NCBI GenBank assembly: GCA_025765615.1
Contig: JAIVFJ010000011.1
Location: forward strand, 310,001 to 374,000
DNA length: 64,000 nucleotides
Reading direction: 5' to 3'
Origin: Zopfochytrium polystomum
Lineage: Eukaryota; Chytridiomycota; Chytridiomycetes; Chytridiales; Chytridiaceae
Shown in pieces: positions 9,931 to 23,074 of this stretch. The notes under the pieces were generated by a model that was not told the DNA's origin, did not search any database, and saw only the letters and a program-made list of their open reading frames with translations. The position numbers were made by a program, and so were the translations under genes. How positions within the stretch are numbered: the first letter of the stretch is position 1; each line of letters begins with the position of its first letter.

Positions 9931-12900
9931 CTACTGCGGTGCACTCGGGGAACTGAAATCACCTGAAATTCGGCCAACCGCCCGCAGCTGAATTTGATCA
10001 TAATTCTCCATTTCTCGCTCTGGCGCTTGAGGTTGTGAACATTGATGAACTCCAAAAGATACTTTTCCTGCAAAGCGGTCAACGATTGCAACGATCACAA
10101 ATTTACATACCCTCCGAATATTTTCGACATTTTTTTGAATAGCCTCGATGTTTGGAGAAATTCGCAAACACTGGGAGCCATAGGCACCAAGGGATTTGTC
10201 AAACTCTCTCCGATTGAGTTCAGCTTCGTCACCAAGCGGTTCGACGTGGAAGTAGGCGGAGTCGTTCATGACGTAGTAATCGAGGGGATCTTGAAGCAAA
10301 TTCTCGACACGAACATCGATGTAACTGGGACTCCAAGTTACGGTTGGGGGATCGGCCGAATCCTTCGAAAACAGCAGATTCGCCTTAAATAGGCAGCTTT
10401 GGTTGTCGAGAGCAATTTGAGGGTGTCGGCAGTGCGCACGGAGAAAAATAGTCTTTTGAAAGTCTTTAACCACTCGGCAATTTACATAGATCTCGATTGT
10501 CTTCTCCTCAACTTGACTTGCCCACGATAGGGTCCTCTCCAAGGTCTCGTTTTGGGGAGGTGCCGGCCGGAAAAATATGAAAATACGCTTTTGGGACTCG
10601 GCGTCCACGGTTACGGAGCGGAAAATTTTTGCGGACGTTCGTGACAGCGAGAAAATCAGTTCTGTTCTGTCATCGTGGCGAAGGTTTGACTTGACGACAA
10701 ACTCCAGAGACGCTGAGTCATAGTTGTAAATGACAAATGACCTAGCAGAATATTCCACGTCATAGTACAGATTTTCCATCATAATTGTATCCGTCAGCGA
10801 GTCTTTGGAATGTGCAAGACCATTCACAACAACATCGAACATTTTCGCCGCCGAAGAATCAAATACTGGGGGAGTACTGCTCGTTGCTGATCCCATGCCA
10901 GAACTTGGCAATGGGCGGCGAATGTTGTGCCGAATGACAACCTCCATCGTTGTACGAATGGTCTTCGTATCAGCTGGGTTATCGATGTTCTCCACAATAA
11001 TATAGGTGGAATAGACGCCTCGGCTCGTGGCCATGAAAGAAAGCGTTAGGGCATGACTATCCCGTTGCACGCCTGTTCCTCCAGGCAGTGCCTTGATGGG
11101 ATCAAGAACGCCGTCTGATCGACTGAGCGTTACCCACGAGGAGTCCGATTCGATTAGCGTTCGGACACGATACGCAACTCTGTCGATGCCACCATTTTCA
11201 AGTAGGAGCTTCCTTGTAACGCAATTATTTGAAAGGTCTTGAGGACCAAGGTCTAGCTCAAATAAGCCCCCGAAATCACTATAGTTTGAGACATGCGACT
11301 GATCTTGAGGCCTTTTACATCCTCGCAGGTGGATCAGGCAAGGGAGAGCTCGACGTCTGCAGTAAGGAGTAACAATTAGAAGCGTTTGTCTTACCCTGTC
11401 CTTACTGTTGTGAATCCAGTAGGTTGGAGCGAAGTGATAGGCTATTTGCGGAAAACCCGTCTGACGTGAGGCTTTCCATGTCCTCCCCCACACGTGCGTC
11501 ATCGGAGCGGGTGCCAAGCTCGGATTTTGGAGCCAACTCAGAGCTGTCGTATTCAGAGAGAGAATCTGCTGCCTCCGACAAGGCCTCTGCGGAGGCCAAA
11601 ACTCCGTCAGTATCTTCTGTGATTTTCACAAATACTGTTTGAGTAGTTGAACGAATTGCATTTGCATCAAAAATGCTGAGTTTGATATCCTCAGACACTC
11701 CAGTAAGCCCAGAATGGGACAGGTCCACATTAAGGGTCAGCTGAGCCCCAGCGGGAACAAGGCCGAAACCGCCCTCATCAAGGGGACCCACGGCAATCAA
11801 GTCGTCACTTCCAATAAGCTCCAAAGGGTATTCTGTGCGTACACTGAACTTGAGAGGGAATATTCGCGAAAGATTCGTTATTGTTACAACATCAGATTGC
11901 TTCATGTTTCGCCTTGTCATCGTTGATGGGGTCGGCGCCTCATCAAAGTCCAAAGGAGGAATGCATCGAAATTGAATAACCTTCGTTGAAATGGTGAACG
12001 ACGAAACTTCTGCGATCGATCCTCGCACCAAAATACTCTCAACAACGTCGTCGAGGGAGCCGTCTGCAGACGCACTGGAGTTCTTGGGCAGAATGTGAAG
12101 AGTTCCAAAGCGCACCCCAGCTCCATCCATCAAGTACTGATGCTGTTTTGAAAGTCGGGATTGCTCCAAAAAAAATGCTCGCACTCGAACCTCTAAACGT
12201 CCGGACGGAGGAATCGTGTTGGCGCCGAGAACAGGAGAATTGGAAAGGCGCGATAGCACCTCCACTCTGATGAAATCGGCCAAAATTGGGTCGATTTTGA
12301 AATACATGTCGAATCTAGCCTCACGCTCTGAAACGCTTGTAATAGAGAACCAATTGTCACTTTGAGCCGTTGATTGCAGGGGTGGGTACTCCAATGGGGG
12401 CAAAGTAAGCTCCTGGTCACTAATTCGTTCAAATCGAAGGTCCGGGAGCGATAAATCCGACTTTATTTCAATAGTCGAGACGTTGTCCGCATTGAACAGA
12501 TTTTTTACCAGAAGAACACTCACGCAAGGTCCGGCTTGTTCTTTTTTCAAAGACCGTGGCGACAACGAAGCGCGAACTGTGTGATACTGCCAAGCAGAAA
12601 TCTCACACTTGCTGACGACTTCTCCTGTGTTGTCAAGAATTTCAGCCACTTCGACTTCGTCGGGACAGGCTATTTGGTAGGCCATTGGAACATCCGAAAG
12701 GCACCGGATCTGAAATGTGAACGCCACATTTCTCCAGTTGCCAAAGTAGCCGACCTGTCCTAGGCTAATGAAGTTGGGGGTCACCTCTCCTTTAGACAAT
12801 ACATAGAAAGCCAAAATATCAACAATCTGCAGAGCGAACCCTGTTTCGCAGTTTCGAATCGCCAACCGACCATTCTGAGGGAACTTCAGGCCGGATCGGA

Positions 12901-15900
12901 TTTGGGTGGCGAACTCGTCTGTTATGGCGGGCTCGGGGACATCAATGAACAATGAGGCCTTCTGATGTGGGTGCAGGAGAGCCTGGGGGAAGAATGATGA
13001 TTGTGAGGTCGCATCGCGCTTGGATTCAGAGTCTGATTTCCCCTCAATTACAAATCCGCTTTCTCCACTAATGAACCACCGCACAGAAAGTGGAATGTTG
13101 CAGTCCGCTTGAATTCGAAGTAATTCTTCAGTCATGTTTTCGACTAGCAAGCACCGCTCCAATGCCATTGGAAGTGCTTGCCCGTTGGGGTCTCCAAAAG
13201 ATCTTGCAATTTGGAAAAATCCGTCTGTCCTTCGTATCACGTTGACCTCGTCCCACCTGATCGACACTATCGAGCCAGGCAGTTCATCTGCGTCAGCGCA
13301 ACCAGCTTGTTGAACTTTTAGATGCTGCACGTCTGCAAACAACCGAACCTCGATAGTGGCAACTTGATTGGGATTGTTGACGTTTCGTAAAAAGATTCGG
13401 TCGCAACAGTATCCCCAATCATATCCAGAGAGAGTGAACGAAATAGACTGCCCTTTTTGTGCGGATACTTTTGGCTGGCGATCCGAGTCTGAAGGCTCCA
13501 ATACCTCTGCCTCCTCGGTCGATGGCATTGAAATTGAACTGGCGGGCAATTGGATGAACGTACTCTCAGCTTGTGCGGTAACTTCAAGCGGGAACTTCGG
13601 CGTTAAGTTCGTTATTGAAATTGAGCCTTGAAAGAATTGACCGAGCGACTCAACCCTTCCGAAATCAATGACGGTATCGCTTGTTGCGAACAATGATGTC
13701 CCAACAAGTGTCTTGAACTTCACCAATTGAGTTTGTAACAGAAACGCTCCTTCAACCGGAATGTTGAAAGCGTCACGTCGATCTTCATTGACATCTGGCA
13801 TAGTGAAGGCAGTAAACTTCAGGCCTCCAATCAAGTAGCGGGTGTTGCTTATTGACTGCCTCTCACTCTCCGATGGACCAACCAAGCCTGCACCGGACGA
13901 TGAGTTTCGGACTTTCGAGTTCTGTGATGCAATAAACGGGTTCTGACTGGGTTGAATTGCAACATAGAGAGAAGCGGTCTCTTTCGGCTTGATAAGAATA
14001 GAAGAGGCGACAGTCTCCAACTCGGGGTCAGCAAACAGAAAACACTGAAGCGAGAGATTTGAGCTTGGAACGAGAAGAACTGCGTCTTCCGAAATATTCA
14101 CCACTGGAAATTGAATAACTCGAGAATACTTTGCTGTCGAGTTCAAGAACGTAGGTCCAATATCAATCTCTGGATTCACGCCGTGATGTCCAGAGAGATA
14201 GGGAAATGCGAAGTATGTTTTCCGAACACCGTAAAAAGAAAATGCTATTTGAACTTGCCGATGGCGTAGTTGAACAGCAAATGTATGTGACTGGCGCCCT
14301 ATGGTTTCTGGTTCAATCTTCAAGTAAATCCGCTTTGTCTCTTTTGGCTGAAATGCTTCAACATAGTTCAAGAAGCGAAAAATACTTGGATGCACAGGCG
14401 GAACAATTTGAAGGCTACAATCAAAATCGAATGGATTCGTTGCTGTGAAGTAAACGTCCTTTGAATCATTAATCTCTGCTCGTTTGAGGTCAATCGATGT
14501 GAGCTCGATTTCGATATCGATGTCTTGGCCTGCACTTTCACTGGCTGGCGCCGATGACACCAGTGTCTCGGTTCTGCGGGGAATAAAATCTGTTGTGGCC
14601 ATCCCAATGCCTCGATCGACGGGTATGGGAGGATGGGCAAGTTGCTGACCAGAATTTGAGAGCGTGACATTTTCCAAAGGAACTTCGTTCCGATTGCCAA
14701 AAATCGTGCTTGACTTCGTTGGAATCTCATACTCTAGATTTAAGCTTGAGTAAAAAGGGACAGATTTAACAACGTCTTTGTTTTTGAGCTCGTTTACTAA
14801 TAGAGATCCTGAGACCAGAAGCGACTCTGGTTTCTGGGAGGTTGATGTAGAGCTCTATTAACAGTTAGGGCGGAGAAGGAGGCGTTGCGACCATTACCTC
14901 CAAGTATGCTGCTCGGATGAAAATAGACATGGAAACTGTGCTTATGGAGTGGGGTGGTATCGTAAAAGAAAGATAGTTTTCGGAAGCTCGGCAAGCTCCT
15001 TCAGACTCTGGTGACGCAAAGGCCTTGGGATCATCCAATCCGCGCTCAATCCTCTGATCTTCGGCTTCCATCCCGAGTGGAGCTTTTCTCTCATTCAAAC
15101 TCTCTGACTCTGTTCCGACTTTGGAGTCCAATTTTCCCAAACGCAGGTTAGCCAACTTGGTCAAAATTTTTTCAGCTTTGTCCTTTCGACCTTTACGCTC
15201 TGCAATTTTCAGCTTCTGTTCCAGAGCCTCAATTTTTTCTTCCATGTCTTTCGACAGCAGTACTTGCTTTCTCTTCGAAGCGTTTTCGCCTTCGACGCCT
15301 GATGATTCATCGACTCCAACTTCAAAAAATATGCTCACGACGAATAAATCGGACGGAGATTGACTGGGATCGAGCCGTACTTCCATAGTCCGGGCTTGCT
15401 TCGTCGTGTTCGAAACGATCAATGCTTCCGCCGACTTAACAAGTTGATTTACGTTTATGATACCAAAATCGATTGAAGCTGTGTCGACAGAGAATTTGCT
15501 CGGTTGGCGAATAAGAGCCTTGATGGTGAGTGCATGGTCATTGTCCTTATCTTGAACGTTCTCTATCACAAGGCGCTCATTAAATGGACCAGCCAAGGAC
15601 GGATCAAAGACGAATTCGATCTCCTTCTGGCCATATCCACGAACAAGACCATTTCGGCCTTCGACTATAATAAGATCGCCGGAAGCAATTGAGCCGGACT
15701 TTTTGATGGAATAAAGCAGGGGTATTTCGCTCTTGTTCCGAATAACGATAGTTTTTGTTCGAGCCTCGTTCTTGTCTAAAAATCCGAAATTGATATTCCG
15801 CTGACCCAACTCCATGACTGAGCGACAGAGGGAGCACCTGATCATCAATTCTCGAACAGGGATCAGCGCATCTGAGCCAAGTAAGAGCTGTTCGAACTGA

Positions 15901-18900
15901 GGCTGGTCGATTTGCCTATCGAAGTCCACAAGCCGAATAAAAATTTTAGCGTCGTGCTTCCGTGGTTTGCTCTGGAGTGTTTCTAAAGTGTAAGCTTTGG
16001 CGAGGCTGGTCCTACTTACCTGGATTGTCGGCCGCAAGGACGAGTTCGGTGTAAGAACGAGAATCAGCTGAACACTCTGTCCCTCAACCAATTCCAACGT
16101 ATTAACTGTAACAAGCTTTCCTGATCTAACTGAATTCTCGAACTCCCGGCGAAGAACGATTTGAGCTTTCACGAATTTCTCTTCCGCTACAGGTTTCGAA
16201 AACAACGGAGGTGAGAGCCCAGAAGATTGCTCCAGAGTAGAAACAAGAGAATCAATGTTGACTTGCGCGGCTTCACTGCTGTCTCCAGACATCAATCGCT
16301 TCGTGGGTGCTTTGAAGTGATTATTACTGACTGAAGCAAAAAAGTAAGTGCGAACAAATGCCAAGGGCAAGACAACTCACCAGGATGAAGGCCAATCCCT
16401 CCGACGTCCGATACTCTTCTCTCATCATCCGCACCAAGCTGGCGATAATGACCGCTATTGTTGTATATTTGAGCTCGCCTCCTCGGCGACTTGCGAGAAT
16501 CACGGGAAGACAGGGCTGATGAAGATGCGAGATCCAGGTAAGCCGAATGCTCCGTAACAACCTCCCGTTCCTCGGCCTCGTTTCGAAGCTTCGGGGTCGA
16601 GTGACTTGAAGACACAGAGGTGTTCTTTTGGGCAGCGCTTGAACTATCATCCTGGACTCGCTTGGTAGTTCTCCTGTCTCCAATTGATTCCAATAGGCGC
16701 TCCTTTCGATGGGCGACAGCGCTGCTCTGAGACTCTGAACGAGGGTTTACTGCTGAGCTTTTTTGAAATATTGTTATCTCGTCCGGCATAGAAGAGGTTA
16801 GACCCAACCGCAGGGGCCTCTTCGAAATGTTTTCCAAGGTGACGGTGCGCACAACTTGGGAGTTTATGACAGCCATACCAAAATCAATGAAATTTGTTTG
16901 TGAAGGCGTGATTATACGATAGAACAGCGAGTGAAAGGTGACACGGTTTTTATCAATATGAGTAGATCGGACCTCAACGATTTGATCGTTTTCACGGTTT
17001 CTCAAGTTCACAAGAGTAATTTGCTTGCAATAATCAGGATTGACCTTCCTTGGGTAAATGTCCAGCTTCACCTCAACTGTTTGCTTTGGTGGAATCGAAA
17101 TTTCCCCTTTCGAGCAGTGCAGCACTTTGGCTGAAAATATGTCAGTGAAAAAAAAAGTTGCAGAGACATCGACGCACAAATGAAACGAAACTCCACCGAA
17201 GCTGCTAAGTCAGACATGTTCGATATTTGAATGGGTGCTGACTTAAGGGTCCCAACATCTGTATCACCGAAATTGACCAAGCTCGGAGAAACCTCAACAA
17301 ACGAAGTACAAGTTCGGGCACGGCACTGCACAATCTTTCTTTCCATCTGCGATTGACCGCGTTTTGAATGATTAACAATGAGCTTGAACTGCTTTTTGGC
17401 CAATCGCCCGCCGCGGTAGTCAGAAGTGAGGGCGTCTTTTCCAGGAAAATAAACAACTTCTACTGATCTTTCGTGCCCGGCTAAGAGAACCAACTCCTCA
17501 ATCTGCACGAAATCAGTTCCCAGCACGTCTTGGCGGTCCCACATTCGATCAGGAGCTTCATCCGCTCCTTGGATATCTGGTGGTCGAAGAAACTCCAGGA
17601 CATCGGCAGTGCTTATGATTTCCGTGTCAGGTTCTTTTCGGTTCAAACTAGTTGGTGACGAAGCCCTTGAGTTGAGGGTGCTTGAAGGATTCGAAACTTC
17701 ACTTCCAGTCAATGACTCTAGATCCTTGACGCGTTCTACAACTCCCCGCTCGCCATCAGGGTCAGCCGTGGAATTTGGACCATTAACATTGCTTGGCCGA
17801 TCCTTTGAGGAAGACTGATCGCTTTTGAAAAATACGAGCAAATTTGCATTTTCTGCTGTAAATGAGACATCCAGAATAGACTCGGAAAGATTCCGTAAAG
17901 TGAGAGCTTTCCGGTAGTTTTGACCGGCGCAACAATCACCGAAGTCCATGGACGGGGACCCATTGTTAATCAAAAGCAATTCCTCTCGAGGGGCAGATGT
18001 AACGATTGCTTGGACCGCAACTCTGACTGTATTTTCCGCATCGTTCAAGTTCTCCAATTGAATTTCGAAGTTGAAGTCACCAGTCTCCTGGGGTTTGAAA
18101 GCTACTCGCACACGTATTTGGCTGTACGACGGAACCGGCTGCCCATCAACAAGAGGCTCGCCAGTATCGTAGTTTGTAAACTCGAGCCACGATCCCACAG
18201 ATGTGTTGGATGCGTCAAGTAAAGTCAAGGTCCACATAAGCTCGATTTCGGACCTGAATAAAGTAAGGGCAAGCTGAAGACGAGCGCGGACTAACCTATT
18301 CCAGACCGAGAAGTCCCGAAAATACTTCCCTCCGACGATGCAGCCGTCAAAAATAATGCCAGTTTCACTGATGTCAGCGAAGAGAACTGATTGGCACACT
18401 CGCGAGCGAAACTTAATGGACAACTGCGAAAGCACGACTAAGCAAACAACAAACACACTCTAGTTTACACCGACCTGACTAAGTGGATTCAGCACCTCAA
18501 CAGTATCTGAACGAAGGATGACAGTCGGCAATAAGTTGAATGATATTGATTGGGATGCTTGGCGTACCTGAGCCTGACACCAGAGCATCCTGCCGGAACG
18601 CAAAAAAGAAGAGCTGCCCGTTCACCTCGAAGAAGTCATGCATATCATCATCCAGGAAATCCTTAGCATCGTCGCCAATTCTTAACATTTCACTCTCCTT
18701 GAGGGGCATCTCCGCTGCCTTGACGCGGTTTCGGTCTCGAGATTCAGGAAGGAAAGCCAGCACAACGCTTTCAACCTTCCCAGCTGGAATGACGAGCTGG
18801 TCAATGTGATTCACGTAATTAAAGAGCTGATTGTACTCCTGCGATCGAAGATATCCGTATCCGTTCTCGCTAAATTTGCGCAAGGAAACTAACTGCGAAC

Positions 18901-19366
18901 TGGTCAATTCTCTACCCCCTCCTCCTGGTATTGCTTCTCCTTTCACCAAACTGTCGAATATTGGAGCAGAGAGTACGGACGGGTGAACGCCGCTATCTCC
19001 TGCCGGCGGTAGGTTTTCATTGCTCAGTTGGAAGGCAATCTGAGATCCAAGGTTCGACCTGAGTTTGATGAGGAGATCAAATGCGCACAGGTTGCTGATT
19101 TCCAACCGACGGAGGGCATGAATGCCGTTCAGGTAGACATTTTCAAATGTGATTCTGTTAGAGATATGGAGAAGCTCAAAAAGAGGTTGCGGAGGTGGAG
19201 ACTGGGCGCTTGGAACGTTGACGATATAGTTATTATTTTCAGAAGGACTCGGAACAACGGGATGGTGAGCTCCCATGGATATAGCCGATTCCACTGCTGC
19301 GGTTGTAGATGCTGCGGATTGTACGGAGGGCGAGTTAGCTGAAAAAGGTGGCCCCAAGGCCGCCAT
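9931..19366 (-). CDS. Giant ASH/MSP-repeat protein, candidate cilium/flagellum protein
   Basis: Seven exons are proposed: 19366-18568, 18506-18471, 18437-17178, 17130-16381, 16330-14898, 14854-11406 and 11356-9931, with introns of 33-61 nt. They sum to 9,153 nt, an exact multiple of three, giving about 3,050 residues. The protein is a chain of immunoglobulin-like ASH/MSP repeats. Recurrent signatures are a D/N-F-G turn followed by a beta strand and 'NxS/T' (SMDFGDCCAG, NFGDTDVGT, FIDFGMAVIN, NINFGFLDKN, DFGIINVN, VIDFGRVES). A basic coiled coil lies in exon 5 (about residues 1,300-1,345) and Ser-rich linkers in exons 3 and 4. There is no signal peptide or transmembrane helix, and I saw no calponin-homology domain. 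Such proteins (HYDIN, CFAP47, CFAP65, DLEC1) build axonemal central-pair or basal-body structures. The exact orthologue is not assigned. The second intron may instead be 18474-18424. Confidence 0.7.
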
Positions 19367-21176
19367 ATTGTACAGCAGCTCAATAGCAGAGCCGGCGGCG
19401 CTACGTCAGCTTTCTTGTCAGTTTGGAACGATAGTGTGTGATCGGGGTGAGGACGGCGCTCACGCGCGCGACCTGCCACGATTCCCGCTCTGACAAGTCT
19501 CGGGCACCCAAGCCACCGCCGATGTGCAGTAAACGTCTTTGCTCTGCAATCCCATCAAGTGCAGACCTTTGAACATGATAATTGACGGCGCAGAAGAACA
19601 TTACTACAGCGGCTCAGAGCATGGGAGTTGATGAAGCCATTATAAAAGTTCAAAGGAAGGGCCAATGGTGGAGGGATCCAGTACAATGATGTTGCTTCGT
19701 GCAAAGAATTAGATCCCTAACTGAAACCCCCAGGTGTTGAAGGCTCACATATTTGAAAGGATGCAATTGAAAATCGCTTTGGGGAGGACACCTCCTTGTT
19801 TGAAGAGCACCGATGGAAAACAATCCTATCTGCGAAAGCTAGAATGATATGTGCCGAGAAACACAATAACCACTGTACAATCTCCTTGTTGGTGCTTCAC
19901 AGTGTTTACTGCCTCCACTGGATACTGGATGGTTGAATGGGTTCATGATGCTTTGGTTTGGAGGCAGCGTACCACCAATTGCAATGTTGGTCTCCTCGAA
20001 GACATTCCTGTCCTTCCCTGTCCCATTCAGATGGCTGATTGGTGTGAGACTACAACAAGGTCAGTCTAGGGATTTTATTCGCAAAAACAAGCATACCTGT
20101 CATAAAACTGCAAGGATCAGGACTCCCATTATTATTCCTGGTTCTTTAGTTTCCAAGGCGTTATCAAAGTGTATTTGCAGCTAACCTATCTTTATTATTG
20201 GGCCTGCTTTTACTACTTTCATCTTAACAGTTTCCATTGCACCAGAGGTTTCTCAACATATTTTCTTTTTCGGTGACTAACGGAGACTGGGATGGGGCGC
20301 CTGACAGGCCATACCCCATGCCCACATAATTTATTATTTATTTTTGGCACTTGTACATACAGGCATAGGGTTGGAGGACTTGGAGCATTTGTGGTGGATA
20401 CTCCAAGTCAGGGGTTGACTTGTCAATTTTCTCTCTCTCTGTTTTTGGGCCATTTCTCTTTTTCCTTTTTTTCTTCAATCTGATTTCTGTCCTTTGGCCC
20501 TGATACAGAGTCCCGTCAAATCCATCTGGCTCACAAGGTGAGGGTAGTGAGATGGTACACAACCTGGGTGTGTACATGGTCCCTTAGTGGGGCTCCTCTT
20601 AAGGGGCTGTGGGTGGGGAATGCAGCTGGCCCCACCAGCGACTGTGTGACATTGCCGGCTCTGTGTTGGAGTGAAGATCCCCAGTGCTCGCCTGCTGTGA
20701 CGATGGTGGTGTTGGTGGCCACGCCCTGTGCAGCCCCCAGCACCTGAGAGTTTGATCGACAAGAGCCTGGCTTGGTCGTATTGCTGTGAGAGTGAGACGT
20801 GTGAGTAAGAATGCGATGCGATAAAGGCTGTTGATCAAGTGATTGTGCCGACGCAGCCTGGTGGGGTGCGTGTACGATTGTCTAAGGGCTCCTGCAGCAC
20901 CGTCTGCAATGAGGGGCGCTAGGTTGTGCCCTGTCTGTCCTGTTGCTATTAACTCTGTTGCATTTGAGATTAGGTTCCTGTGATGTAAACCCCGTTTTCC
21001 TCTTCTCGATTTATTCTGCGGTTTTGTTGCGCCCTCAGGAGCACCCTTTCGTTTCCCCTCACACCAGCCTGCGGCCACACAATCGGTGCTCCCACACCAA
21101 TCCTTCAGAGGATTGTCCCTCTGAATATTCATTCTTTGTGTTTGAAGCCCCTGTGAGACTTTACTCACTCCTTTGA
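19367..21176. other. Intergenic, nothing recognised
   Basis: The first part is the divergent upstream region of the ASH-repeat gene. The remainder (about 19600-21170) has scattered stops in all frames and no recognisable transposase, RT or gene motif, though its composition resembles old repeats. It ends at the left LTR of copia-1. Confidence 0.4.
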
Positions 21177-21486
21177 TGTTGAGATTCGACCCACGGGGTA
21201 CACTACGCCCGTTACTGACGATCCCTTTGAGAACTCCATCCAATCACATTGGATGGGGTGTTTGAAGGGCTCAGTAGATTCAATACTTGAATGGGGCGCT
21301 CAGAAGGGCTAATCTGTTCTCAATAAAAAGAGATAGGCAAAGGCGGCTGTTGTTCTAGCTTTGTTCATCCTACCGGTAGGAACAATGCAATTAGAACATG
21401 CACAAAAACGCTCAAACTACGCACTCTGCACATGTAACACAGCACAGCAAGCATGCAGAAGCAGTGTACCACTGCCCCATGCTCCT

Positions 21487-21586
21487 GAATTCCGCTCTCT
21501 GCATCGGAATTCCGCTTCCTGATCTGGAATTCCGCTCTCTGCATCGGAATTCCGCTCCCTGATCTGGAATTCCGCCCTCTGCTGTG
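21487..21586 (+). repeat. 20-bp minisatellite in copia-1 LTR
   Basis: Five tandem units of the type GAATTCCGCTCTCTGCATCG alternate with a TCCTGATCTG-ended variant, giving a 40-bp higher-order period and one EcoRI site per unit. The equivalent arrays in the other LTRs have about seven units (25017-25150 and 28347-28486). Length therefore varies between LTRs of the same family. Confidence 0.85.
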
Positions 21587-21814
21587 CTGTGCAATCTGAG
21601 CAATGCAACAGGCATTTCCGGAATCAGGGATTGCACCAATCACTGCATTTCTAAAAGTGAGATAAAAACTGAGCTCACCAGAGATTGCACCAATCATTGG
21701 ATTTCTAAAAAACAAGGAAAAAAGCGGCTTGTTTCCCAAACAAGCTTCCTGATTTGGAAACAACCAAACCAATTACAAGCAACTGTTTCTCAAACAAGCT
21801 GTAAATTGGTTCCT

Positions 21815-22040
21815 GGTGGTACTCAGCCCAGACAAAGTGCTCAGCCCAAGGTGGTACTCAGCCCAGGCTGGTACTTAGGTGGGTGGTGCACAGCCCAGGC
21901 TGGTACTCAGCCCAAGGTGGTGCTCAGCCCAGGCTGGTACTTAGCCCTGGCTGGTACTCAGCCCTGAGTGATGCCCAGCACTGGGTGGTACTCAGCCCTG
22001 AATGGGTACTTAGCCCAGGCTGGGGATTGGTGCTCAGCCT
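21815..22040 (+). repeat. Second LTR minisatellite, GGTACTCAGCCCAGGCT type
   Basis: About a dozen imperfect 16-20-bp units carry the core TACTCAGCCC(A/T)GGCT upstream of the TATA box. A parallel array is at about 25386-25616 in the solo LTR. The position in U3 just upstream of the promoter would suit a repeated regulatory site, but this is inference. Confidence 0.75.
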
Positions 22041-22372
22041 GCTTTATCTCATTTTTGTGGCCTGCTCTGTGCAGCCCACTGCTCCCTCTGTTTTCTGATG
22101 GCTCCAACCTGCAGGAGTATAAAAGCAGCAACCTCTCACAGAGATCAAAAAAGGAATCCAACCCCCTCCTTGCTGCTTTGACAGAATCCAGTGCGACACA
22201 AGCCAATCTCTCTTCCTCCATTTGCTCTCTCTTCCATCTCTGCCCACTCACTCCTCTCTCCTCTCTCCATCCTCTCACTCCTCTCCCTTTTCCATCATCA
22301 CTGCTCTCTCTCTCTCTCTCTCACTCTTCATCCCCACACAAAGTCCCTCCAGTCCTGGGTGGGATTTCATCA

Positions 22373-22828
22373 GTGGTCCTGCAGGGCGTACTTGTCATTG
22401 AGCCACTTGTACCGGTCAGCGCAGTTGGTGATGTTTGCCGCATTCATGGAGCGCACATCCTCAATGCGCGAGCAGGAGTCGAGGGTAGCAACTGCCTTGT
22501 CGTGTTGGGCCTCAAGCTCCCTGTAGGTCTTGTGTTCTTGGCGTATACCAGTGTGGTACTTGTCAAGGGCAGCGTGGTGCAGACGGTACATCTCACTGTA
22601 CGCAGCCTTGGCCTCCTCCGTTGCAGAGGATTCAGGGGGAGAACCAATGCTGGGAGGAGCAGCGCCGATGTCGATCTTGATGCAGTGCTCGTTGAACGTA
22701 CCAAAGTAATCAGAGGAAGCTGGCAACAAGATTGTATGCCATGACCGGCTTGATGACTTCTTCCACAGTTCCCAAGCCTGGTAGCTGTAAGAAGAGAAGC
22801 AGACAGCCTTGGGGGTTGAAAAAGACAT
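22373..22828 (-). pseudogene. Copia-1 gag N-terminal part, inverted
   Basis: The minus strand reads a gag-like frame beginning at the ATG at 22828. Copia-gag hallmarks are an early Tyr-Gln-Ala-Trp motif and a Glu/Lys/His-rich helical stretch. The frame stops inside the LTR end at 22370. It is oriented opposite to the protease-integrase and RT frames of the same element, so this block has been inverted. There is no zinc knuckle and the C-terminal half of gag is missing. Confidence 0.6.
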
Positions 22829-23042
22829 GCTAGGTAGCGGCTTGGTCGACCAGTAGACTTGTTTAGAGCAGTAGCCCTTTTCTTGTAGAGAGCCAAGAGC
22901 CCTTTTTTGCCTTAAAGTAGCTGGTGAGACCGGTGCCCACAGACAGGTTGGTCTTGTTTAGAGTCAGAAACCCTTTTCTTGTAAGAGCAGCAGGGCCCTG
23001 TTCGAGCGTGCAAGTGTGGCCGACGGCTTGTAGGTAGCTTTG

Positions 23043-23074
23043 TGATGAAATCCCACCCAGGACTGGAGGGACTT
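23043..23074 (-). repeat. Inverted 32-bp copy of the copia-1 LTR terminus
   Basis: Starting TGATGAAATCCCACCC, this is the exact reverse complement of the last 32 bp of the copia-1 LTR (22341-22372). Together they flank the inverted gag block 22373-23042, making a large palindrome-bounded segment. Confidence 0.85.

Larger units (their letters stand above)
21177..22372 (+). repeat. Copia-1 left LTR (1,196 bp)
   Basis: Starts TGTTGAGATTCG and ends GGATTTCATCA. It contains an AATAAA at 21322, five 20-bp GAATTCCGC minisatellite units (21487-21586), a second minisatellite built on GGTACTCAGCCCAGGCT (about 21815-22040), a TATA box TATAAAAG at 22118-22125 and a (CT)n tract before the end. It is closely similar to the LTRs at 24707 and 28034, differing mainly in minisatellite copy number and short indels. 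Confidence 0.9.

Noticed and set aside
20599..21243. Minus-strand open frame of about 214 codons
   Set aside because: No motif, no splice context and repeat-like composition; its right end runs into the start of the copia-1 LTR.
21487..21586. CRISPR-like short regular repeats
   Set aside because: Units are head-to-tail without unique spacers and lie inside a retrotransposon LTR of a eukaryote; it is a minisatellite.
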